DNA of 64,000 bases from the NCBI GenBank assembly GCA_963750395.1, contig CAVVQM010000012.1:248001-312000 (forward strand). The letters run 5' to 3'. The stretch is from JADJPO01 sp963750395. Its GTDB lineage: Bacteria > Actinomycetota > Actinomycetes > Actinomycetales > Kineosporiaceae. Every line of letters starts with the position of its first letter. Position 1 is the stretch's first letter. The notes below the pieces were generated by a model. The model was not told the origin of the DNA and ran no database searches. It saw nothing but the letters and a program-made list of their open reading frames with translations. The translations under genes and the position numbers were made by a program. Positions 15,826 to 23,901 of this stretch are shown one piece after another.

Positions 15826-16506
15826 TCAGCGGACGACCTTGATGCTGAACATCGAGGTGCCCAGGGCGGCCCAGAGGCGTGTCCACAGTGGCAGGTACAT
15901 CTCGCTGCCTCGGGCGGTGGTGATGTCGCCGAGGTCGATGACGTCGCGGTGGCCGAGCTCGGTGAGCAGGGCGGTGACCGTCTTCTTCGCCTCGTCGTCG
16001 TCGCCGGAGACGAAGCTGGTGTGGTCTGCGCCGGCGAGCTGGCCGGGGTCGACCATCAGGTAGGCGTTCATCGTGTTGAGTGCCTTGACCACCTTGGCCG
16101 CGGGAAACCGGCGCTGGATCTGCTCACCCAGGGAGTCGGTGTTGGACACCAGCAGCGACGGCGGCATGCCGGCGGAGAAGTCCAGCGGGTTGGAGATGTC
16201 CATCACGATCGTGCCTGCCAGGTTGTCCTGGCTCGCGGCCTCCAGCGCCGCGATCGACCCCGCCCCGTTGGTGGCGTTGACGACCAGCTCGGCAGCGGCC
16301 GCCGCGTCGGCCAGACCGGCCAGTGTCACCCCGGGGTGCTGCTCGTGCCACACCCGGAACGGCGGGTTGCCGAAGGAGTCCGGCTCCGCCCGGGCCAGCG
16401 TCGCGTCGGGGTCTCGCGTCCCGATCACCACCTGGTGACCCAGCTCGGCCAGCTTTCCGGCCACCGCCTGCCCCACCGGCCCAGTGCCCAACACGGCAAT
16501 CCTCAT
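15826..16506 (-). CDS. NAD(P)-binding oxidoreductase, F420:NADP reductase-like
   Basis: 226-residue Rossmann protein starting MRIAVLGTGPVGQAVAGKLA, the GXGXXG dinucleotide fold, followed by GTRDPDATLAR where the adenosine 2'-phosphate of NADP is usually recognised. ALNTMNAYLMVDP and SGDDDEAKKTV match the NADPH-dependent F420 reductase/NADP oxidoreductase family (COG2085). The true electron partner is unknown, since many members do not use F420. The in-frame ATG at 16521 is also possible; neither start has a clear ribosome-binding site. It is divergent from the TetR gene, with two candidate operators between them. Confidence 0.82.
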   Translation of the reverse strand: MRIAVLGTGPVGQAVAGKLAELGHQVVIGTRDPDATLARAEPDSFGNPPFRVWHEQHPGVTLAGLADAAAAAELVVNATNGAGSIAALEAASQDNLAGTIVMDISNPLDFSAGMPPSLLVSNTDSLGEQIQRRFPAAKVVKALNTMNAYLMVDPGQLAGADHTSFVSGDDDEAKKTVTALLTELGHRDVIDLGDITTARGSEMYLPLWTRLWAALGTSMFSIKVVR

Positions 16507-16568
16507 CGTGATCAAACCCATCGCGACTCGTGAGCGGAACGGTTTCCGCCATCAGGACGTGAAACTAG

Positions 16569-16584
16569 CAGACAGGTCTGTCTG
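16569..16584. promoter_or_regulatory. Candidate TetR operator 1
   Basis: CAGACA-GGTC-TGTCTG forms a 16-base inverted repeat in the divergent reductase/TetR gap, followed by further TGTC repeats to 16590. The related second site at 16637-16652 supports recognition by the adjacent regulator. Confidence 0.5.
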
Positions 16585-16636
16585 TCTGTCAAGCGTCATC
16601 GACCGCTGCCTGCTTGCTACAGTGGGCTCTTGACCC

Positions 16637-16652
16637 GACAGGTGGGTCTGTC
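16637..16652. promoter_or_regulatory. Candidate TetR operator 2
   Basis: GACAGGTGGGTCTGTC is an inverted repeat sharing the GACAGGT and GTCTGTC half-sites of the upstream copy with different centre spacing. It lies 20 bases before the TetR start, where binding would block its own promoter or translation start. Confidence 0.45.
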
Positions 16653-16672
16653 CTATGGAGGATCGCGGTCCA

Positions 16673-17290
16673 ATGAACGCCGCCGAGGTGGACGAGCCGA
16701 CGCCCGTCGACGGCCACACCAGCACGCGGCGTCCGGCCCGGGATCGAGTCTTGGACACCGCGTTCGCGCTGTTCTATGCCCACGGGCCGCGCGGGGTCGG
16801 GGTGGACACGATCATCGCCGATGCCGCCGTGGCGAAAGCCACGTTCTACAAGCACTTCCCCCGCAAGGACGACCTCATCCTGGCCTACCTCGACCGGGTC
16901 GATCAGGTGTGGTTCGGACAGCTGCGAGCCGCGGCCCGTGCCGCCGGCCCGGACCCCCACGACCAGCTCATCGGCCTGTTCGACGCCCTCACCTCCGCGT
17001 GTCGGCGCGACGGCTACCACGGCTGCGCCTTCATCAACACCGCCGCCGAGGCCCCCACCGCGACCGACGTCCACCAGCGGACCGTCGAACACAAACACCT
17101 GGTCCGCCTCTGGGTCTCCGACCTCGCCGATCGCGCCGGCGCCCCAGACCCCCAGCTCCTCGCCCGCCAGCTCACCCTGCTCCTGGACGGCGGCCTCGCC
17201 GCCGGCGTGTTGGACGCCGACCCCGCCAGCGCCGACGCCGCCAAGACCGCCGCCCGCACCCTCATCGATGCCACCTGCCCCCGCCCGTGA
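16673..17290 (+). CDS. TetR-family transcriptional regulator
   Basis: 205-residue repressor. The N-terminal helix-turn-helix reads RDRVLDTAFALFYAHGPRGV then IIADAAVAKATFYKHFPRKD, the canonical TetR pattern. The C-terminal ligand domain includes RDGYHGCAFINTAAEAP, seen in TetR proteins that control oxidoreductase genes. The ATG at 16673 is chosen, with GGAGG 11 bases upstream; an ATG at 16655 overlaps that GGAGG. It probably represses itself and the divergent reductase and former aldo/keto reductase genes. The inducer is unknown. Confidence 0.88.
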   Translation: MNAAEVDEPTPVDGHTSTRRPARDRVLDTAFALFYAHGPRGVGVDTIIADAAVAKATFYKHFPRKDDLILAYLDRVDQVWFGQLRAAARAAGPDPHDQLIGLFDALTSACRRDGYHGCAFINTAAEAPTATDVHQRTVEHKHLVRLWVSDLADRAGAPDPQLLARQLTLLLDGGLAAGVLDADPASADAAKTAARTLIDATCPRP

Positions 17291-17867
17291 CGACCCGCCA
17301 CCCCCACGGCGCTCGAACATCGATGATCAGGTGGCCGCCGGCACCGAGTCGAAGCCGTGGCTGAACACTCAGGCCACCTCACTGCTCGTGGGTGGCAACA
17401 TCAACGTCGGATCCACCGACCGGAGGTTGCCAAGACCCCGCACCAGCGAGGGGATGGACAACGACCGTTCGCCGGTCAGGTCGGCCGCCTGCGGGGTTGC
17501 AGGGCACGCCGCTGTCGATTGGGCCCGCTCCCGCCGAGGCAAGGCCGGGTCCCGGCTCAGTGGTAGGTCGGTGGATCGTTCGGGCGTCTTGGCGTCGGCG
17601 GGTGTGGCCTCGGCTCGACGATCAGCTGTGATAATCCTCATAAGAGCCGCATAAGCCGCTTCCGTCCCATATGCGACGTCCCTCGCTTCGATAAACGGCC
17701 AGGTCAGGACACGATCATCCGACCCTTTTCTCGGCATTGAATTGGATGGTTGCCGCGATAGTGGAAACGTAAACTCAGGGACTCCATTGACGTGAGGCGC
17801 CTGAAGGTGTTGATCTTTCTTTGATCGGTTCGATATGGGGCCCAACCAACTCAGGAGAGGTTCCGAA
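17291..17867. other. Gap with no recognisable gene before the aquaporin gene
   Basis: About 575 bases in which I find no credible coding frame. A lower-GC patch around 17630-17830 includes ATAAGAGCCGCATAAGCCGC, a short direct repeat of CATAAG, and presumably holds the aquaporin promoter. The ribosome-binding site AGGAGAGG of the aquaporin lies at its end. Confidence 0.45.
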
Positions 17868-18590
17868 ATGGCGCGTTCAGAAAGCGACACGACGGTGGAC
17901 AGCTGGCGCCACCAAGAAGCAGAACCGGTCCCGGAGGGGCGCACTCCGACTCCGGCCTCAGCTGGTCGCCGGTACGTCACCGAGGTGATCGGCACGTTCT
18001 TCCTCGTCCTCACCATCGGGTGCACCGTGCTGCTCGCCGCCCCCCTTGCCCCGCTGGCGATCGGTGCGGCGCTGATGGTGATGATCTACGCCGGGGGCCA
18101 CATCTCCGGCGCCCATTTCAATCCGGCCATCACCCTCGGCGTGTTCCTGCGCGGTCGCCTGGCCGGTCGCGACGTCGCGCCCTACATGCTCGCGCAGATC
18201 GTGGGTGCACTTGCCGCGGCGTTGGCCGCTTGGTACATCACGAGCAAGCATCCCGTCGCCCAGCCGATCCAGGGTTCCACGGTCGGACCGGCGCTGCTCG
18301 CGGAGCTGCTCATGACCTTCGCGCTGGTGTGGGTGGTACTCAACGTGGCGACCAGCGCGAGCCACCCCCACAACAGTTTCTACGGTCTGGCAATCGGTTT
18401 CACGGTTCTGGCCGGTGCCGTCGCCGTGGGGGGCATCAGTGGTGGCGCTTTCAATCCGGCCGTTGCCGTGGGGGCGTCCCTGATGGGGCTGGCCGCGTGG
18501 TCAAACCTCTGGATCTACCTGCTGGCCGACCTCGTCGGCGGGGCCTTGGCGGCTCTGGCCTTCCGAATGCTCAACCCGCATGACCGTTGA
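17868..18590 (+). CDS. MIP-family aquaporin-like channel
   Basis: 240-residue major intrinsic protein with six membrane helices and two half-helices carrying NPA motifs: FNPAITLG at residues 84-91 and FNPAVAVG at 195-202. The start at 17868 follows AGGAGAGG by 8 bases; an upstream in-frame ATG has no such site. The residue after the second NPA is Val, whereas classical water and glycerol channels have the selectivity-filter Arg there, so the pore is probably wider or differently selective. The histidine-free N-terminal tail (about 35 residues) is cytoplasmic. It overlaps the next gene by 11 bases. Confidence 0.9.
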   Translation: MARSESDTTVDSWRHQEAEPVPEGRTPTPASAGRRYVTEVIGTFFLVLTIGCTVLLAAPLAPLAIGAALMVMIYAGGHISGAHFNPAITLGVFLRGRLAGRDVAPYMLAQIVGALAAALAAWYITSKHPVAQPIQGSTVGPALLAELLMTFALVWVVLNVATSASHPHNSFYGLAIGFTVLAGAVAVGGISGGAFNPAVAVGASLMGLAAWSNLWIYLLADLVGGALAALAFRMLNPHDR

Positions 18591-18897
18591 GCAGGGCCCA
18601 CCTGGACAGCCGCCGTCGTCCCAGGATTGGACATCGCTGGCCCGGGCCCTGGATCGAGCGCGCGACCGCGTCCGGGACCTGCCCGGCGTGGTGGACCATG
18701 CCGGACTGCAGCTGCCGAGGTTGCGTGCCCGGGCGCGGCAGGACGGGCGGGTGGTCGTGGAGATCGACATCGCGGTGGCCTGGCCGACACCACTCGCCGA
18801 GGCTGCGCGCCGGACCGAGTCGAACGTGGCTGAGACCCTCCGGGCCGCCGGCGTACACCTCGGTACGGTCGAGGTGATTATTCATCCGGTGATGTGA
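18580..18897 (+). CDS. Hypothetical protein, Asp23/Gls24-like region
   Basis: 105 residues. The C-terminal two thirds, VVVEIDIAVAWPTPLAEAAR..VAETLRAAGVHLGTVEVIIHPV, alternates strand and helix in the way of Asp23/Gls24 envelope-stress proteins (a V.V.I.V.V block, then a helix, then V..V.V.V). The match is weak and I would not assign a function. The start lies inside the end of the aquaporin gene (11-base overlap), so the two are co-translated. A perfect hairpin follows its stop directly. Confidence 0.65.
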   Translation: MTVEQGPPGQPPSSQDWTSLARALDRARDRVRDLPGVVDHAGLQLPRLRARARQDGRVVVEIDIAVAWPTPLAEAARRTESNVAETLRAAGVHLGTVEVIIHPVM

Positions 18898-18927
18898 GAA
18901 TTCGATGAGAGAACTCTCATCGAATTC
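18898..18927. terminator. Perfect 14-bp-arm hairpin directly after the stop codon
   Basis: GAATTCGATGAGAG and CTCTCATCGAATTC are exact inverted copies separated by AA, beginning at the base after the stop of the 105-residue gene. It probably terminates the aquaporin transcript, though no T-run follows; as DNA it is a 30-bp near-perfect palindrome and could equally be a protein-binding site. Confidence 0.5.
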
Positions 18928-19127
18928 TGTGGGGCGCGCATTTCGTGCGCTATCGGTCGGAGGAAGGATGTCGACCGCGGAATGTACGATCCACGATTGT
19001 GGAGCACGGCCGTCTGCGCCCGCCGCCACCCGCGCCGGAGAGCATCTCCATGGCATCTCCATGGACGCTTCACGTGGCCTGCGCGCCGCGAGGGTGGAAT
19101 CGGGGTGTGGCAAGGGAGGTGACCACC

Positions 19128-19427
19128 ATGAGGACCACAGTCAAGATGTTGCTGGCGGCTTCGGCTGCAACCCTGGCCATCGGCGCGACCGTTGTCGCCG
19201 GCGCCCAGATGGCGTCGGCGAACGGCACCGCACCGGAACGTCCCGGCTACGCCGTGAGCAGCACGGTGAACGGTGACCAGCTGCGTGAGCGGCTGCACGA
19301 CGGGATCTGCGATTCGACCTCCTCGGACCAGACGATGGGTCAGGAGCGGGTTCAGATGCGGGACCGATCGAGTGACGGGGCGCACGAGCAGATCCAGCAG
19401 CGTGATCGGATCCACCAGACCGACTAG
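19128..19427 (+). CDS. Small secreted protein of unknown function
   Basis: 99 residues. It starts with a signal peptide (MRTTVKMLLAASAATLAIGA, cleavage likely after AQMASA at about residue 33). The mature part of about 65 residues is very hydrophilic, rich in Asp, Arg and Gln (RLHDGICDSTSSDQTMGQER, then QIQQRDRIHQTD), and has a single cysteine. The ATG at 19128 follows GGGAGG by 7 bases. I recognise no family. It precedes a lipoprotein gene on the same strand by about 100 bases, so the two exported proteins may be related. Confidence 0.65.
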   Translation: MRTTVKMLLAASAATLAIGATVVAGAQMASANGTAPERPGYAVSSTVNGDQLRERLHDGICDSTSSDQTMGQERVQMRDRSSDGAHEQIQQRDRIHQTD

Positions 19428-19524
19428 ACCCGCACTCGCGACGACCCACTGGCCCCGCCGCCCGAGGCCTGGGGTCACTCGGCGCCGGTGCTCGTCATGA
19501 CCCCGAGGAATCGAAGGAGTCGAC

Positions 19525-20079
19525 ATGAAGAAGAGCAGGCTTGGCGTTCTCGTCGCCACGGTGTTGGCAGTCACCCTGTCGACCGCGGCGTGCGGCGGCA
19601 GCGACACGGCATCCAACCCCGTCGGCGATGCCACGTCGGTCACGACCATCACCGACGGGCCCACCACCGATGCGACTACCACCGACACGCCCTCCGGGAC
19701 GGGCACCGCGGTCCCCGACCAGCTCAGCGCCGCCGTGGACGACTTCGTCGCCGCGCTGGGCGCCCGTGACCGCGACCGGCTCCGCGACGCTGCCAGCGGC
19801 ACGCTGCAGCAGCGACTGCAGGACCGCGACTACGACCGACTCCTGGGATGCGTGTCCAGCGACGAGACGATCGAGGTCACGTCCTACGACGTCACGCTCG
19901 AGGGCACACAGGCGACCGTACGGGTGGTGCTGATGGTCAGCGAGAGCGACCACACCCCGCGCGAGGTCGAGCGCGTGTGGCAGTTCGAGCAGGCGCCGGA
20001 CGGGACCTGGGCATTGGCCACGCTGCCCGATTGCCCGCTCGCGTCAACGAGCTCATCCACATCGACTGACGCAAGCTGA
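19525..20079 (+). CDS. Lipoprotein with NTF2-like C-terminal domain
   Basis: 184 residues. Signal sequence MKKSRLGVLVATVLAVTLST runs into the lipobox TAAC, with the lipidated Cys at about 23 followed by GGSDTAS. A Thr/Asp-rich linker (about 30-60) leads to a domain DQLSAAVDDFVAALGARDRD..LLGCVSSDETIEVTSYDVTLEG..ATVRVVLMV, which resembles small NTF2/DUF4878-type folds seen in actinobacterial lipoproteins. The role is unknown; it is presumably tethered to the outer face of the membrane. A GAAGGAG site precedes the start. Confidence 0.75.
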   Translation: MKKSRLGVLVATVLAVTLSTAACGGSDTASNPVGDATSVTTITDGPTTDATTTDTPSGTGTAVPDQLSAAVDDFVAALGARDRDRLRDAASGTLQQRLQDRDYDRLLGCVSSDETIEVTSYDVTLEGTQATVRVVLMVSESDHTPREVERVWQFEQAPDGTWALATLPDCPLASTSSSTSTDAS

Positions 20080-20508
20080 GGCTGAGGCACCGAGCGGTGC
20101 TGGGAGTCAGGCCACGGGCGCAGACGGTCGCAGGTCGAGTAGAGCACCAAGGGTGCGCAGCGCCTCGGGGTCACGGAGTGGGGCTACCACTCAGCGACGA
20201 CGAAGCCCTCCTGCTGCCCGGCCCGGACGGTGATCAACACCCTCGAAGGATCGATCAGGTGTTGCGGCCACCGGCGCGAACCTGGGGTTCTGCTTGCGGC
20301 ACGGCTCAAGAGCGCGCGGCTGATGAATGGATGCGCCCGCCCTTGACCTGAGGTGAGATTTCGGCCAACAGCGGCGAACTGCGGGCCGCTCGACGCCAAC
20401 TCTTGCGCGGGGAGTTCTCCTGCCGTATCGACAGGAAGCGCATCATCTCCCGACTCTGCCATCGGTGCCCGTTCTGAGGTGTCGGGGGCCGGGCATAGCC
20501 TGCCAAGC
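20080..20508. other. Gap without a recognisable gene
   Basis: About 430 bases between the lipoprotein and DinB genes. Open frames on both strands lack recognisable motifs and read like antisense artefacts. It may contain remnants of an older gene; no repeat or RNA gene was found. Confidence 0.4.
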
Positions 20509-21228
20509 ATGAAACGGTACGTGGACGAGGACCTGGAGGGCGCGGAGTTCCGCGAGTGCAACCTGAACAACACCCGTCTGATCGGCGTGATCATGCAGGG
20601 CGCCGTGATCGACGGGCTGGTGACCAACCTCGTCGTGAACGGCGTCGAAGTCATGGAGTACGTCGAGGCCGAGCTCGACCGTCGTCACCCGGTCCGCCGG
20701 CTCATCCGCTCGGACGACGTGGCCGACCTGCGCCGAGGGTGGCGGCAGCTGCGCACCGACTGGGCGGCGACCGTGGCGCGCATGCGGCAGTCGCCCGGCA
20801 TCGAGCACGAGAGCGTGAACGACGAGTGGTCGGCTGTGCAGACGCTGCGCCACCTGGTCTTCGTCCACGACTCGTGGTTTCGGCGCTGCTGCCTCGGGTC
20901 GACCGATCTGTTCACTCCGATGGGGCTGGGCATCGAGTCCGTGCCCGGCCGCGAGGAGCAGGGGCTCGACCCGTCGGCGGACCCGACGCTCGACGAGGTG
21001 CTGGCGATCCGGGATGAACAGGCGGCCGAGCTCGAGCGCTGGCTGGACGCGGTCACCTCCGAGCAGCTCCAGGAGCCGGCACCGATCCCCGACAACGACA
21101 TGTGGCCGCCGTACGCACGCGGACGATCGCTGCGGCAATGCCTAGGCACGGTGCTCGGCGAGGAGTTCGAGCACCATCAGTTCTGTGTGCGCGACCTCGA
21201 CCTCATCGAGAGATCGGTCGCTGGTTGA
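20509..21228 (+). CDS. DinB-like protein with N-terminal pentapeptide-like segment
   Basis: 239 residues. The N-terminus, DLEGAEFRECNLNNTRLIGV, has the A(D/N)LXX spacing of pentapeptide repeats. After about residue 65 a four-helix DinB/YfiT-type domain follows (DDVADLRRGWRQLRTDWAA, WSAVQTLRHLVFVHDSWFRR, then GEEFEHHQFCVRDLD), with histidines at the positions that usually bind a divalent metal. DinB-like proteins include thiol-dependent transferases using mycothiol or bacillithiol, so a mycothiol-linked role is plausible in an actinomycete but not shown. The ATG at 20509 is chosen because the sequence becomes coding-like there. Confidence 0.8.
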   Translation: MKRYVDEDLEGAEFRECNLNNTRLIGVIMQGAVIDGLVTNLVVNGVEVMEYVEAELDRRHPVRRLIRSDDVADLRRGWRQLRTDWAATVARMRQSPGIEHESVNDEWSAVQTLRHLVFVHDSWFRRCCLGSTDLFTPMGLGIESVPGREEQGLDPSADPTLDEVLAIRDEQAAELERWLDAVTSEQLQEPAPIPDNDMWPPYARGRSLRQCLGTVLGEEFEHHQFCVRDLDLIERSVAG

Positions 21229-21300
21229 TGCCCCTCCCGCACTGAACACGCACCGCGTGACGATCGGCGATCGGGGAGGGGAGGGCTTCACGGTGAGGAC

Positions 21301-21751
21301 ATGCATCGCGTCGTCGCGGCGGCCGGACTAGGTCGGGTTGACGCGTTCGGGTCCAGCGGCGCGGGCGCCTTCGCCTTGCATTGGATCGTCAAGGACCCCG
21401 ACGACGTCCGCGTTCTGGTCTCGCACGAGCCGCCCCTGTCCACGATCCTGGAGGACCGCGAGATGGCCATCAGGGCAACTGACGACATCGTGCAGGCCTA
21501 CGACAAGGAGGGTTACGGCTCGGCCTGGCGAAGTTCATCAAGCTGATCATGCACTCGGGTCCGCTGCCCCGATGACTCTATCGACCGACCGGCTCCCGAC
21601 CCCGCCCCAGTTCGGGCTACCCACGCAGGACGACGGCTCCCGCGACGACGCCCTAATGGGCACGGTGAGGTTCGCCAAGGGCCCGATGTCGCCCGAGGAC
21701 GACCCGGCGGCCTTCGCGGCCAAGCTGCACGAGATCCTGGACGAGGTCTGA
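21301..21751 (+). pseudogene. Alpha/beta hydrolase remnant (N-terminal and internal deletions)
   Basis: The reading HRVVAAAGLGRVDAFGSSGAG..DPDDVRVLVSHEPPLSTIL corresponds to the middle of an alpha/beta hydrolase, including the nucleophile elbow FGSSGAG. A frame break near 21520 follows, then AKFIKLIMHSG and PTPPQFGLPTQDDGSRDDAL in other frames, and finally GPMSPEDDPAAFAAKLHEIL, the normal C-terminus. The first 80 or so residues and about 60 residues before the end are missing compared with intact relatives, so this is a true deletion derivative. Confidence 0.65.
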
Positions 21752-22184
21752 GCAGGCCCTGTCAAACCACGGCGAGCTCGTCGTCGATGAGAGGGATCGG
21801 CAGACACAGAACTCATTCCGCTGGGTCTGTCTGACACGGCATCTTGGGCTGCGTCCGTGGTTGCCGACCTCGTCGCCGCGGCCGCCATGGCGATCACGCT
21901 GGTGTGGCCTCGACCCAGCGGGGTCGGACGGCCCGGCTCCAGATGACGTTCGGACCTAGTGCCACGGGTTGTCGCGACTGAGTATGGGGTCGTGAGGACG
22001 ATGGAGCAGCTGCCCACCCTCGCCCGGATTGAGCACCTCATTGACACCAGGTCGGTCGGATCGGGCTGCTGGCTGTACCGGGTGATCGCGCGGTCGCGGG
22101 CCGAGGCTGTGGCACCGGCGGGCCCTGCCTGCTCCCGGCTACGGGTCGTCGTACCGGTCTGGCTCGCACGGTCATCGTCCGATT
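21752..22184. other. Gap between hydrolase and nitroreductase remnants
   Basis: About 430 bases with no intact gene. The last part may contain the lost N-terminal half of the nitroreductase remnant. Nothing else recognised. Confidence 0.4.
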
Positions 22185-22404
22185 CCTCTTCGACTGCGAT
22201 GACGTCGTGGTGGTCGCGGCCAACAACCGTGCACCCACGAAGGACCGAAACCTCCAGGCCAGGACCGAGGAGATGGCTCACGACGCCGCCGCGTTCTGGC
22301 CGCGGGTGCTCGAGACGGCACCGGACTACGCGCGGTATCGGGCGCGCAGCTCCCGAGTGATCCCGCTGCTCCGGCTCATCCCGTTCGAGGAGCGGCGGCC
22401 ATGA
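22185..22404 (+). pseudogene. Deazaflavin-dependent nitroreductase C-terminal remnant
   Basis: About 70 residues reading VVVAANNRAPTKDRNLQ..AAFWPRVLETAPDYARYRARSSRVIPLL match the end of the F420-dependent nitroreductase (Ddn/PNPOx-like) family, in which VVVAS.GG.P......NL and a final ..YQ.RT.R.IPVV are conserved. The N-terminal half is absent or frame-broken. Its stop overlaps the ATG of the following membrane gene as ATGA, so the original operon junction is still visible. Confidence 0.5.
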
Positions 22405-23060
22405 GCACCAGACCTTTGACGCCGCACGAGCCCCGACCTGACACCGCGACCCTCGTCACGGTGCGGGTGCTGGGGCTGCTCGCGGCGATCAACGCCGTCG
22501 ACCACGGGATCGGTGCGATCACCCAGGGCCCCGGGGCGCCACCGGAGCCCGTCTACGAGTCCTGGGCGCACGTCGACGCCTTCGACCCGCTCGAGCGGCG
22601 AACCGGCGCTCACCTTGATCCCGGACCTCCTGGTCTCCGGACTGGTGACCGTCCTGGCGGCCGTCGCGCTCGGCACCTGGGTGACCCTGTGCCCGGCTCG
22701 TCGGCACAGCGGACCGGTCATCCTCGGGCTCGCGCTTGCTCCTGCTCCTCGTCGGCGGCGGTTTCGGTCCCCCGCTGCTGGGGATCGTCGTCGGCCTGCT
22801 GGCGATGCGGATCGGCTCGACGCACCTCCCGGCCCGTCGGCTCGGTGACGCGGCTCGTCTCTCGGCTCTGGCCTTGGCCGCTCGCCGTTGCCGCGGTCTG
22901 CTTCCTGGGACTGGTCCCGGGCACAGCGCTGCTCTACCTCGTCGGCGTCGACAGCGACGTCCTGGTCAGCCGCGCTCATCGCGGGGGCCTTCGCGGCCAC
23001 CGGCCTGGCGGTCTGGTCCGCGCGCGCCAAGGACCGTGTCGTCGCCCCATGCCTGAGGTC
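22401..23060 (+). pseudogene. Multi-helix membrane protein, at least four frameshifts
   Basis: Joining the three frames recovers a plausible membrane protein of about 215 residues: MSTRPLTPHEP..VRVLGLLAAINAVDHGIGAI, then ALTLIPDLLVSGLVTVLAAV, LLLLVGGGFGPPLLGIVVGL, LWPWPLAVAAVCFLGLVPGT and LIAGAFAATGLAVWSARAKD. Breaks occur near 22590, 22735, 22850 and 22970. Every segment is individually coding-like with five or six helices, so the breaks are small indels, not large losses. No family name is known to me. Confidence 0.55.
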
Positions 23061-23097
23061 ACCTCCGCACCACCCACTCACCGAGAAGGAGCCACCC

Positions 23098-23650
23098 ATG
23101 AATGTCCTGGTCGCCTACGCCACCCGGCACGGCGCCACCGCCGGCATCGCCGAGCAGATCGCCGAGACCCTGCGCGAGGAGGACTCCCCGCCGAGGCACT
23201 CCCCGTCGAGGAGGTCAGCCAGCTCGAGGAGTACGACGCCGTGGTGCTCGGCGGAGCGGCGTACATGTTCCACTGGCTCAAAGACGCACGGAGTTCGCGC
23301 AGCGTCACCAGGCCGCGCTGCAGGAGCGACCGGTGTGGCTGTTCAGCAGCGGCCCGCTCGGCACCGATCAGGTCGACGAGGAGGGCCATGACGTGCGGGA
23401 GGCGCACGCCCGAAGGAGTTCCAGGAGCTGACGGAACTGCTGAAGCCCCGCGGCGAGGAGGTCTTCTTCGGCGCCTACGACCCCGAGGCGAAGCCGCTCG
23501 GCCTCGGGGAACGGATCACCCGGATGATGCCGGCGGCCAACGACGCGTTGCCCGCCGGCGACTTCCGAGACTGGGAGCGAATCGACGCCTGGGCCAGGCA
23601 GATCGCGCAGCAGCTCGCCACTGCTCTAGACCCGGACCCACCAATGTGCC
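23098..23650 (+). pseudogene. Flavodoxin-domain protein (HemG-like), frameshifted
   Basis: The start MNVLVAYATRHGATAGIAEQ is the FMN-phosphate loop of a flavodoxin fold. Later pieces are in other frames: PVEEVSQLEEYDAVVLGGAA, then YMFHWLKDA, QRPVWLFSSG-like (ERPVWLFSSGPLGTDQVDEE), KPRGEEVFFGAYDPEAKPLG and DWERIDAWARQIAQQLATAL. Together they form a protein of about 180 residues related to menaquinone-dependent protoporphyrinogen oxidase/flavodoxin family members. At least three single-base shifts (near 23185, 23290 and 23410) break it. A good AGAAGGAG site precedes the start. Confidence 0.7.
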
Positions 23651-23730
23651 TGCGCGCATTGGGAAGAGCCGCGCACGGCCTCGACGACGTACGTCATCGG
23701 GTTCAGCGCGGGGAGACCACCTCCGGCCAG

Positions 23731-23786
23731 CGGGGCGCAGCGTGGAGTCCGGAACGAGGAGGCCGTGGGTTCAATCCCGCCACCCC
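23731..23786 (+). repeat. Candidate attR: degenerate tRNA-Pro copy closing the island
   Basis: Bases 23759-23786 (starting GAGGCCGTGGGTTCAA and ending CCGCCACCCC) match tRNA-Pro 11021-11049 in direct orientation except for one missing A in the T arm. Upstream, GGCGCAGC and CCGGAACGAG still resemble the D and anticodon arms, so this is a decayed tRNA-Pro copy. It marks the likely right boundary of the 12.7-kb island. Confidence 0.65.
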
Positions 23787-23858
23787 CTGGGGCGAGCCCG
23801 TACGGGCGCCCGCGCAGTACGGGTCCGGGGCGCGCTGCGCTGCTTGCCGCACGCGACA

Positions 23859-23889
23859 TGGGGGCGGTGCCGGTCCATGACCGCCCCCA
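23859..23889 (-). terminator. Perfect 10-bp hairpin after the small membrane protein gene
   Basis: TGGGGGCGGT (23859-23868) and ACCGCCCCCA (23880-23889) are exact inverted copies with an 11-base loop, directly downstream of the minus-strand gene ending at 23902. Confidence 0.65.
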
Positions 23890-23901
23890 CGCCGCGAGCG
23901 C

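Noticed and set aside
17291..17867. Open frames in the gap before the aquaporin gene
   Set aside because: No motif, no ribosome-binding site, and Arg/Pro/Ser-rich translation typical of non-coding GC-rich DNA.
11096..23786. Search for an integrase or toxin-antitoxin pair in the island
   Set aside because: No tyrosine or serine recombinase motif and no credible toxin-antitoxin pair was seen in any frame.
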